Both the position numbers and the translations under genes were made by a program. From positions 1-27,326 of the forward strand of contig SMVT01000076.1 of assembly GCA_004357365.1 (NCBI GenBank): a stretch of DNA of 27,326 bases. The letters are read 5' to 3'. Positions within the stretch are counted from its first letter, which is position 1, and each line of letters begins with the position of its first letter. The notes under the pieces are model-generated. The model did no database searches and had not been told where the DNA came from. It saw nothing but the letters and a program-made list of their open reading frames with translations. Source of the DNA: Nitrospina sp. GTDB taxonomy: Bacteria > Nitrospinota > Nitrospinia > Nitrospinales > Nitrospinaceae. This document shows, piece by piece, positions 8,995 to 15,850 of this stretch.

Positions 8995-9750
8995 ATGGCC
9001 TTTCCCGCTAAAAAGAAAGCCGCTCAGGAATTACCGGAGAAGGTGCACGTCTGGCCTTACCTGGTGCGTCTGGAATTTTTGTGTGCGATCATCGTGATCC
9101 TGGTCCTGACGGTATGGTCCATTGTAATCGACGCGCCTCTGGAAGAAGCGGCCAATCCCACCAAAACCCCCAACCCCTCCAAAGCGCCCTGGTATTTCCT
9201 GGGCTTGCAGGACATTCTGGTTTATTTCGATCCCTGGTTTGCCGGAGTTATCGCTCCGACGTTGATCATCGTGGGGCTGATGCTGATTCCCTATCTCGAC
9301 GTCAATCCCAAGGGCAACGGATACTACACCTTTTCGGAAAGAAAAACGGCCATCTGTGTTTATACTTTCGGGTTCCTCGTCTTATGGATCGCCCTCATCA
9401 TCATGGGCGTATTCCTGCGCGGGCCCGGATGGAACCTGTTCATGCCCTGGCAGTACTGGGACCCGCATAAGGTGGTGGCGCTGGTCAATGTCGATCTGCC
9501 TTATGCTTTCGGGATACGAACCTACCTCAATGCCAGTATTTTCGGTGGCGCCGTGGTACTGGGTTATTTTGGCCTGGGGACCGCTGTGTATTTTTTCATG
9601 GAACGCAAGGCCATCAAGAACGTGGGTTTTCTCCGAATGTTTTTGAAAATCAATTTATTTCTGATCATGATAGGTATAGTGATCAAGATCACTCTCCGGC
9701 TGGCCTTCAATATCAAATATATCTGGGTCACCCCCTGGTTTAATATCTGA
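8995..9750 (+). CDS. Cytochrome b C-terminal half, subunit IV-like, with two extra helices
   Basis: Second half of the split cytochrome b, contributing to the Qo site. It has 251 residues. The diagnostic block is NPTKTPNPSKAPWYFLGLQD at about 54-73, matching subunit IV, where the canonical Qo motif PEWY reads APWY. Five helices are predicted at about 27-45, 82-100, 119-141, 180-201 and 217-238. Photosynthetic subunit IV has three, so the last two helices are extra. The segment RGPGWNLFMPWQYW follows helix 3. The ATG at 8995 has an AAAGGA some 10 bases upstream. It sits 51 bp after cytochrome b and 14 bp before the multihaem cytochrome, clearly in one operon. Confidence 0.9.
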   Translation: MAFPAKKKAAQELPEKVHVWPYLVRLEFLCAIIVILVLTVWSIVIDAPLEEAANPTKTPNPSKAPWYFLGLQDILVYFDPWFAGVIAPTLIIVGLMLIPYLDVNPKGNGYYTFSERKTAICVYTFGFLVLWIALIIMGVFLRGPGWNLFMPWQYWDPHKVVALVNVDLPYAFGIRTYLNASIFGGAVVLGYFGLGTAVYFFMERKAIKNVGFLRMFLKINLFLIMIGIVIKITLRLAFNIKYIWVTPWFNI

Positions 9751-9764
9751 GTTTGTAAAGTCCA

Positions 9765-12464
9765 ATGACAGACGAATCGAATCAAGAGGAACCCAAGCCT
9801 GAATTTAAGGAAGGCGAATTTGACGAGCATACCTCGTACAGCTTTTTTTATTTCCTGATGTCGGGTGCCTTGCTGTTCGTCACCCTGTGGGCTTTCTGGG
9901 ACGACGAATACGGCCGCCGGGGGTACAAGGAATTCCAGGACGTTTATTTCAAGGAACAGTACGTTCGCGCGGAGAACGACTATAAGGAACTCACCCAGAA
10001 AATCCAGGCGAAGGAACAGGAAATTGTTGCTGGCATCGCATCGGAAGAACAACGGTTGGAGGCCAATGATGAATATGAGGAACTCGCAGAGACCGCCTGG
10101 GAAGCGCAAATTCATCTGGATGAAGTAACTGGAGATCGGAAATTCGCCAAGAGCCGGCTGGATGAGTATTACTACTATTACAAAAAGGCCATGCATGAAG
10201 GCAAAAACTTCGAAGTCCAATTGTCCAAGGTTCATAATACCGAAAAAGAAATTGAAGAATATAATCCGGTCATTGTTGAACTGACGCGCAAAAGGGACGA
10301 AACCGAGGAAAAATTACTCAAATTCAAGGCCAAGAAAGAAAATCTGGAAAAAGAACTCGCCATACTGGTCAGCGACAAGCCGATTATTGAAGGGAAAATG
10401 AATTATTACAAACCGTATCCCTTTTTCTGGCGTGCGGCTGAAATTCTGCAAACGGTGATCCCGTCTTACGGTAAAAACAACTTTCAGGAAATCACCTACA
10501 AAGTCGACCGGTGTCAGACCTGCCATATCGCCTACGATGACCCCTACTATGAAAACCATGAACAGCCGCTCAAGACCCATCCCGATGTGGATCTTTACAT
10601 TAAGAAGCACGATCCCCTGGTAACCGGCTGTACCTGGTGTCATAAAGGTCAAGGCACCGCCACGGCCCCCACGGAGGATGCGCATGGCTCCCATCACGAA
10701 GGGGACCAGTCGACCGGGATTAATGAGCCCATCCTGCTCGGCAATTTCATGCAGGCCAATTGCCGGAACTGTCATGCGCCCCAGGTGGAACTGGAAGGGG
10801 CTCCGTTGCTGTCCAAGGGTAAAAAATTATTCATCAAAATGGGTTGTCATGGATGCCACCTGGTGGAGGGTTACCAGGAAGAACGCAAAGTGGGACCCAG
10901 CCTGCTTCGCATCGCCTCCAAGGTGGATCCGAGCTGGCTGGTCCGCTGGGTCAAGAAACCCAAGAATTACCTGCCCAAAACCCGCATGCCCCATTTTGGT
11001 TTGAGTGACGAGCATACGCTCGCCATTTCCGCCTATATCTGGGATGTCTCCGAAAAAGATTACAAGGTGGCCGAAACCTATGAGGGCGGCGACCCGGCGA
11101 AAGGCAAAAAATTGTTTGAAACGGTGGGGTGTCAGGCCTGTCATAAGGTCCAGGGCAACGGTGAGTTGTTCGGCCCCAATTTAACCCGCATCGGCAACAA
11201 AGTGAACCCGGACTGGCTGGTCAGCTGGATCAAAAATCCGGAAGAGTACAATTCCAATAGTATCATGCCGAATCTGCGGTTAACGCTGGAACAAGCTTCG
11301 GATATTTCGGCGTACCTGTTGCAATTTGACCAGAAGCGGCCACAAACCGGTGTGGAGGAAAAACTCAACGATCCAGAGTTGATCAAGCTGGGTAAAACAC
11401 TGGTTCGGGGAAGAGGGTGTTTTTCCTGTCACGACATCAAGGGCATGGAAAAGGAAGGCCGCATTGCCCCGGAACTTACCGCATTCGGCAACAAGCAGGT
11501 GCGGGAGCTGGAGTTCGGCGACTCCCACATCCCCCTCACCTGGGAGTCCTGGACGCGCACCAAACTGAAAAAACCCGATTCCTACGCCACCGAACGGATT
11601 CTGGACAAGATGCCCGATTTCGAACTCGCGCCGGATGAGGTGGAAATCCTGCTGGTCCTGCTCAAGGGATTCAACGGCATAAAAATTCCGCCGCAGTATC
11701 AGAAAAATTACAGCGAAAAGGAATTGACCATCGAGCGGGGACGCCGGTTGATCACCCGTTACAATTGCCGAGGATGTCATGTGGTGGAACGCACCGGGGG
11801 CCATATCCAGGAGTTCCTGTCCTCAAAAACCCAGTATCCGCCTCCTCTGGAGTTGGGGAATTATCATGTGGGCGAACGCCTGAAAGGCTCCTGGCTGTTC
11901 TCTTTCCTGAAAAAGCCCACACCGGTCCGAACGTGGATGAAAGTCCGCATGCCGACGTTTTCCTTCACCGACAAGGAGGTGCGGGATTTTACGGCGTATT
12001 TTGAGGCCCTGTCGCCGAATGAAATCAAGTATGAGGCCGAAGTCCACCTCAAAAAGAACAAAGACAGCATTCAAATTGGAGTCCAGATCATCAATTACAT
12101 GGATTGCGGAAAATGTCATGATGACGGGGCCAAGGGAATCGATTTCTCCATTGCCGCCCAGCGTCTGAAGCAGGGATGGATTCCAAAATGGATGAAAGAT
12201 ACCCGGGGAATGATCCCCTGGACCCGGATGCCCAACCATTGGCGCAAGGCCGGGGATAAATATGTCATCCCCGCCAAATTCAGCGATCTTGAGGACCTGG
12301 AGGACGGCAATGTCGATAGCCACATCAAGCATATCGGGAATATGATCCTGTCCTACAATACCGCCGAAGATATTGATTTTGAAGCCACTCTGGGTGGAGG
12401 CGACAGCGATGAAGAAGACGAATCCGACGAGGATGAGGATGAGGAAGAAGACGAGGACGAATAA
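9765..12464 (+). CDS. Membrane-anchored octahaem cytochrome c with coiled coil and acidic tail
   Basis: An 899-residue cytochrome that most likely replaces cytochrome c1 or f in this complex. One transmembrane helix is at about 25-45. A charged, heptad-like coiled coil spans about 55-215. Eight CxxCH haem sites follow at Cys250, 289, 333, 361, 456, 552, 668 and 781. The last five resemble mono-haem class I domains, each with a later MP motif as likely distal Met ligand (MPHF, MPNL, MPDF, MPTF, MPNH). The domains at 361 and 456 are close tandem copies (GPSLLRIASKVDPSWLVRW and GPNLTRIGNKVNPDWLVSW). The C-terminus is an uninterrupted Asp/Glu/Ser tail of about 20 residues. The N-terminus carries no cleavable signal, so the helix should act as anchor with the haems in the periplasm. 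Confidence 0.93.
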   Translation: MTDESNQEEPKPEFKEGEFDEHTSYSFFYFLMSGALLFVTLWAFWDDEYGRRGYKEFQDVYFKEQYVRAENDYKELTQKIQAKEQEIVAGIASEEQRLEANDEYEELAETAWEAQIHLDEVTGDRKFAKSRLDEYYYYYKKAMHEGKNFEVQLSKVHNTEKEIEEYNPVIVELTRKRDETEEKLLKFKAKKENLEKELAILVSDKPIIEGKMNYYKPYPFFWRAAEILQTVIPSYGKNNFQEITYKVDRCQTCHIAYDDPYYENHEQPLKTHPDVDLYIKKHDPLVTGCTWCHKGQGTATAPTEDAHGSHHEGDQSTGINEPILLGNFMQANCRNCHAPQVELEGAPLLSKGKKLFIKMGCHGCHLVEGYQEERKVGPSLLRIASKVDPSWLVRWVKKPKNYLPKTRMPHFGLSDEHTLAISAYIWDVSEKDYKVAETYEGGDPAKGKKLFETVGCQACHKVQGNGELFGPNLTRIGNKVNPDWLVSWIKNPEEYNSNSIMPNLRLTLEQASDISAYLLQFDQKRPQTGVEEKLNDPELIKLGKTLVRGRGCFSCHDIKGMEKEGRIAPELTAFGNKQVRELEFGDSHIPLTWESWTRTKLKKPDSYATERILDKMPDFELAPDEVEILLVLLKGFNGIKIPPQYQKNYSEKELTIERGRRLITRYNCRGCHVVERTGGHIQEFLSSKTQYPPPLELGNYHVGERLKGSWLFSFLKKPTPVRTWMKVRMPTFSFTDKEVRDFTAYFEALSPNEIKYEAEVHLKKNKDSIQIGVQIINYMDCGKCHDDGAKGIDFSIAAQRLKQGWIPKWMKDTRGMIPWTRMPNHWRKAGDKYVIPAKFSDLEDLEDGNVDSHIKHIGNMILSYNTAEDIDFEATLGGGDSDEEDESDEDEDEEEDEDE

Positions 12465-12527
12465 ATTTTTTAACGTTTGAACCGGAAATAAGATAAAATC
12501 TGTACGAATATTTAAAGGGCTATTCCC

Positions 12528-12710
12528 ATGGAAAATTCTGGACTCGAAAATTTTCTTATCATTGCATTGAAACCCGACAATATGCCGATCGGCGCCATGT
12601 TGGTGTTTATTGCCTTCTGGTTTTGGGTTGCGATTGTTCAAATGGTCAAGCACGACCGCCTGATCAAAAAAGGCAAAAAAGATAAAGTCTACGATGAAAT
12701 GATCAAATAA
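12528..12710 (+). CDS. Small single-helix membrane protein, probable accessory subunit of the bc complex
   Basis: A 60-residue protein with one transmembrane helix (about 19-40, AMLVFIAFWFWVAIVQMV) followed by a strongly basic segment (KHDRLIKKGKKDK). The positive-inside rule predicts an N-out, C-in topology. The ATG at 12528 follows AAAGGG by eight bases. It lies 63 bp after the octahaem gene, and its stop codon directly abuts the next start. I recognise no family; the position and size fit the small stabilising subunits of cytochrome bc/b6f complexes, which is inference. Confidence 0.75.
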   Translation: MENSGLENFLIIALKPDNMPIGAMLVFIAFWFWVAIVQMVKHDRLIKKGKKDKVYDEMIK

Positions 12711-13205
12711 GTGTCTCTATTCATCATCACATTTATTGCCTTCACAGTTGGGATCGTCCTGATCCTCTGTTTAAAAAACGTCTCTCCGCCCCCTCCTCAG
12801 GAACAAATTCAATTCGCCCATCCCAGTGACAAACCCACCTACCTGTTAGACCGCGACGCGTTCAAGGAGAAGTGTCTGGAGTTTCTGGGCAAGTTCAACT
12901 TGGAATACAAGCATTCCATCTGGGCCAATGAACAGGAACTGGAAATCGACATGCTGGATGAAACGCCGGTGGTCGGCGGCAAATATTTGGCCTTGTGCAT
13001 TTTTGAACCCCTGCATCAGCGAGTCGACCTTTTCAAGGTCAAGGGATTTATCGATACCGTCAAGGGGGAGGGCGCCGCACGGGGCATTATGATTACCACC
13101 GGTTATTTTTCCGACGACGCCCAGAAAGCCATTGATGATGATCCAGTCGAGTTGGTCAACGTGGTTTCCTTCCTGGATTATCTGAAAAAGTTTGATATCT
13201 ATTAA
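12711..13205 (+). CDS. Membrane-anchored Mrr-like (restriction endonuclease-fold) protein, probably non-catalytic
   Basis: A 164-residue protein beginning with GTG directly after the previous stop codon. Residues 3-20 form a transmembrane helix, followed by a proline-rich linker (SPPPPQ). The rest looks like the Mrr/PD-(D/E)XK endonuclease fold: an Asp in QELEIDML (about 75-82), a following strand KYLALCIFEP (91-100), then a helix and the typical Mrr segment GAARGIMITTGYFSDDAQKA (121-140). In active Mrr proteins the second strand carries (E/Q)xK; here the aligned LCIFEP has no Lys. DNA cleavage is therefore unlikely, and the membrane anchor is unusual for a nuclease. It ends the bc cluster. 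A role in assembly or regulation is only a guess. Confidence 0.7.
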   Translation: MSLFIITFIAFTVGIVLILCLKNVSPPPPQEQIQFAHPSDKPTYLLDRDAFKEKCLEFLGKFNLEYKHSIWANEQELEIDMLDETPVVGGKYLALCIFEPLHQRVDLFKVKGFIDTVKGEGAARGIMITTGYFSDDAQKAIDDDPVELVNVVSFLDYLKKFDIY

Positions 13206-13274
13206 TTCCTCCCGGACGATCCATTGCTTCCATCGGTTTTATCCCCGCGGCCTTCGGTCAAGATGGGGCCTTTG

Positions 13275-13283
13275 TGATATACT
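13275..13283 (+). promoter_or_regulatory. Candidate extended -10 element for metF
   Basis: TGATATACT contains TATACT (5 of 6) preceded by TG one base upstream. No good -35 is seen. Initiation about 7 bases downstream would fall near 13290, leaving a leader of only a few bases before the metF ATG at 13293. metF also lacks a Shine-Dalgarno sequence, so the two observations fit together. Confidence 0.35.
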
Positions 13284-13292
13284 GGTAACCTC

Positions 13293-14177
13293 ATGAAAAT
13301 CAAGGCCATTTTAGAAAAAGTGTGCCCCTCATTTTCCTTCGAATTTTTCCCTCCCAAGGACGACGAGGGGTTCGACAAATTGTTCACCACCATAACGCAG
13401 TTGAAGCCCTGCCAGCCCACCTATGTCTCTGTGACTTTCGGCGCCGGTGGCAGTACCCGAACCAAAACCATCGACCTCGTAGGCCGGATCAAAAGCGAAA
13501 TCGGGCTGGAATCGATGGCCCATTTGACTTGCGTGGGAAGCGATAGGGAATACATCGCCGCCATTCTGGATACCCTGCAGGCGCAGGGCATTCAAAATAT
13601 TCTGGCATTGAGAGGCGATCCACCGCAGGGGCAGGAGGAATTCGAAAAACCGGAGAATGGGTTTGCTTATGCCAATGAACTGGTGGCATTCATCCGCGCG
13701 AACTACGATTTCTGTATTGGGGTGGCGGGACACCCCGAGGGCCATATGGAATGTCCGGACAAAAAAGCGGATTTAGACCATTTGAAACGAAAAGTGGACG
13801 CCGGCGCGGATTTTATCGTGACCCAATTGTTTTTCGACAACCGTTTTTATTTTGATTTTATCGGCCGGGCGCAAAACCTCGGTATTCAGGTCCCGATCAT
13901 TCCAGGGATCATGCCCATTTTGAATGTCAAACAGATTCAGCGATTTACGAAAATGTGCGGATCCACCATTCCAGCTTCGCTTATGGAGCGGTTGGAGGCG
14001 GTTCAGGACGATCCGGAAACGGTCAGGCAGTTAGGCATCGATCATGCCACCGAGCAATGCGAGGACCTGCTTCAGGAGGGGGCTCCCGGCATCCATTTTT
14101 ATACCTTGAACCGGTCGAACGCCACCCTCAAAATTCTGGAGAGCTTGAAAAAACTGACCGATCAAACCGGCGATTAA
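13293..14177 (+). CDS. metF: Methylenetetrahydrofolate reductase
   Basis: FAD enzyme that reduces 5,10-methylenetetrahydrofolate to 5-methyltetrahydrofolate for methionine synthesis; cytoplasmic TIM barrel. The 294 residues equal the bacterial MetF length. The N-terminal SFEFFPPK contains the catalytic Glu17 (Glu28 in E. coli). Also seen are TYVSVTFGAGGSTR, HLTCVG, ILALRGDPP with the flavin-contacting Asp, GVAGHPEGH, DFIVTQLFFDN, IPGIMPI, and the C-terminal GIHFYTLNRS. The ATG at 13293 is chosen because it leaves the normal N-terminus; no ribosome binding site is visible. It stands 87 bp after the Mrr-like gene and 25 bp before the FGE-like gene. Confidence 0.97.
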   Translation: MKIKAILEKVCPSFSFEFFPPKDDEGFDKLFTTITQLKPCQPTYVSVTFGAGGSTRTKTIDLVGRIKSEIGLESMAHLTCVGSDREYIAAILDTLQAQGIQNILALRGDPPQGQEEFEKPENGFAYANELVAFIRANYDFCIGVAGHPEGHMECPDKKADLDHLKRKVDAGADFIVTQLFFDNRFYFDFIGRAQNLGIQVPIIPGIMPILNVKQIQRFTKMCGSTIPASLMERLEAVQDDPETVRQLGIDHATEQCEDLLQEGAPGIHFYTLNRSNATLKILESLKKLTDQTGD

Positions 14178-14202
14178 CACTCGGGTTTTGAATGTCCCGT
14201 CT

Positions 14203-14964
14203 ATGCAAAAACTACTAACGGCTTTGCTGATCACGATATCCGTCGCCTCTCCCGTTACGGCTCAACAGGGAACCACCCCCTCTCCGGCCGGGGATGATAT
14301 CGGTCAGAACATGGTCCTGATCCCGGCGGGGAAAATTCAAAGAGGCTGTGATCAATTAGGACCGGAACACGGGGGACCGGCCCATCCGGTCTACCTGGAT
14401 TTGTTTATGATCGATATGTACGAGGTGACCAATATACAGTTTGAAAAAATCATGCCGGACCATAAACTGAGGCGGAGCCTGTCTTCGCATTGCGACCACT
14501 GCCCGGTCACCAAAGTCACCTGGTTCGAGGCAGCGGACTTCTGCCATTTGATCGGCAAAGCCCTGCCCAGCGAGGCCCAGTGGGAAAAGGCCGCCGGGGC
14601 TGTCAGCGGATGCGAGTTTCCCTGGGGACCGGAATTTGATCCGGCCAGAAAGCAGGCCCGGGGCGGATTGGAGTTGAAAGAAAAGGCCACCCTGGTCGGC
14701 AGTTATTCTCCGAACAAATACGGAATCTATGATATGGCCGGCAACGTCTGGGAATGGGTGGCGGACTGGTATTCGCCCCAATATTATTTTCTGGAACCGC
14801 TTTATAATCCCAGAGGGCCTTCCCGCGGCGTCATGAAAGTCCGGCGAGGCGGGGCATGGTCGGACAGTATCAAGGCGATGAAAGCCGGGTACCGGGATTG
14901 GAGTTATCCTTTTTCCAGAAGTTACAGCGATATCGGATTTCGTTGTGCCATCAATCTCAAATAG
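14203..14964 (+). CDS. Secreted FGE/SUMF1-like domain protein without the catalytic cysteine pair
   Basis: The 253-residue protein begins with a signal peptide (MQKLLTALLITISVASPVTA, cleavage probably after VTA). The mature part is one formylglycine-generating-enzyme-like domain: MVLIPAGKIQRG, YEVTNIQFEK, VTWFEAADFCHLIGKALPSE, AQWEKAA, YDMAGNVWEWVADWY, VRRGGAWSD and GFRCA. True FGE carries two cysteines after the RGGSW block; here RDWSYPFSRSYSD has none, so sulfatase maturation is unlikely. The family is often used for ligand binding. Several other cysteines, including SHCDHCP, may form disulfides. The ATG at 14203 is preferred to the TTG at 14188 because it starts cleanly at the signal peptide. 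Function unknown. Confidence 0.85.
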   Translation: MQKLLTALLITISVASPVTAQQGTTPSPAGDDIGQNMVLIPAGKIQRGCDQLGPEHGGPAHPVYLDLFMIDMYEVTNIQFEKIMPDHKLRRSLSSHCDHCPVTKVTWFEAADFCHLIGKALPSEAQWEKAAGAVSGCEFPWGPEFDPARKQARGGLELKEKATLVGSYSPNKYGIYDMAGNVWEWVADWYSPQYYFLEPLYNPRGPSRGVMKVRRGGAWSDSIKAMKAGYRDWSYPFSRSYSDIGFRCAINLK

Positions 14965-14966
14965 CG

Positions 14967-15698
14967 ATGATCACACAAACCAAAATGGAATACATCAATC
15001 GCCTGGTGGCGGAATGCCTGTCGGAAGAGGGCGACTCGCTGGAGATGCAGGGGCGGTTCATCGGCGACGAGGGTTTGGAGGCCCTCATGCAGGCGGACAA
15101 GCTGGAGGGTATCGAAAATCTGGACCTTACCAAAAACAATATCACCCATAAAGGGATCCTGCATCTGGCTCAATCCAATCGGTTGGTCAAGCTCAAGCGG
15201 CTGTACGTGGGCGAAAACACTATCGGCGATAAGGGGGTGGTGCCCTTATCCCAGGCGTCTTTCATTCCCAATCTGGTTCACATGGATATCCGGTTCAACC
15301 AAATCGGACCCGACGGTGGAATGGCGCTGGCGCAGGGACCCTTCAAAAAAATTCAGGTCTTCATCGTGCAGGAAAACCCGATCGGCGACGAAGCGTTGAA
15401 GGCGATGGCCATGAATCCCGGATTCATGCATGTCCGGAAGCTCAATATGTTTCGGACCGCTGTGACCGACCAGGGAATCAAGAACCTGTCCAAATCCAAA
15501 GTATTTAAAAAGCTAAAGCACCTCAACCTGGCCCGCAATATCCTGCGGGTGGATGCAGCCCTGGCGCTGGCCAATACCAAAACCCTGCTCAACATCGAAA
15601 CCCTGCTGATGTTCGATACCTTCATCGGCGACAAGGGAGTCGAAGCCCTCCTGAAATCCGAAAGCCTCTCTAAACTCAAAACGCTCAGATTGACTTAA
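14967..15698 (+). CDS. Leucine-rich-repeat protein (ribonuclease-inhibitor-like repeats)
   Basis: A 243-residue protein made almost entirely of LRRs of about 27-30 residues. Repeated elements include IGDEGLEALMQADKL, IENLDLTKNNITHKGILHL, LKRLYVGENTIGDKGVVPL, LVHMDIRFNQIGPDGGMAL, VFIVQENPIGDEALKAM, VRKLNMFRTAVTDQGIKNL, LKHLNLARNILRV and IETLLMFDTFIGDKGVEAL. The (I/V)xDxG(V/A)xAL helix half is typical of RI/GALA-type repeats. No signal peptide or membrane helix is seen, suggesting a cytoplasmic protein-binding role. The ATG at 14967 lies two bases after the stop of the FGE-like gene; longer readings start inside that gene and are unlikely. The open frame ends at the last repeat without a cap. 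The partner is unknown. Confidence 0.82.
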   Translation: MITQTKMEYINRLVAECLSEEGDSLEMQGRFIGDEGLEALMQADKLEGIENLDLTKNNITHKGILHLAQSNRLVKLKRLYVGENTIGDKGVVPLSQASFIPNLVHMDIRFNQIGPDGGMALAQGPFKKIQVFIVQENPIGDEALKAMAMNPGFMHVRKLNMFRTAVTDQGIKNLSKSKVFKKLKHLNLARNILRVDAALALANTKTLLNIETLLMFDTFIGDKGVEALLKSESLSKLKTLRLT

Positions 15699-15718
15699 AA
15701 TTGTGGGGAGAAAAGAAA

Positions 15719-15850
15719 TTATCTGGAGTAACGGTCTTCGAGCCGGGGTTCGGCGATGTTGGAGTAGCCGCGTTGTTCCCAGAAGCCCAGTTCGTCCGCC
15801 TCGCGGGATTTGATCCTTTGGGTGTTGGGATTGGGCTCGGCAAGGTTCAT
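15719..15850 (-). CDS. 43-residue ORF coupled to the phosphoglycerate kinase gene
   Basis: On the minus strand the Pgk stop codon TGA (15849-15847) overlaps an ATG (15850-15848) as ATGA. The new frame runs 43 codons to TAA at 15721-15719. The peptide starts MNLAEPNPNTQRIKS and continues with a polar, charged sequence containing DELGFWEQRGYSN; it has no membrane helix or signal. Its codons are GC-rich in third positions, like real genes nearby (GCC, GAG, CCC, AAC, CGC, GGC, TAC). No Shine-Dalgarno sequence stands at a good distance, which fits translation by reinitiation after Pgk. I recognise no family. It is short, so chance is not excluded. Confidence 0.5.
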   Translation of the reverse strand: MNLAEPNPNTQRIKSREADELGFWEQRGYSNIAEPRLEDRYSR

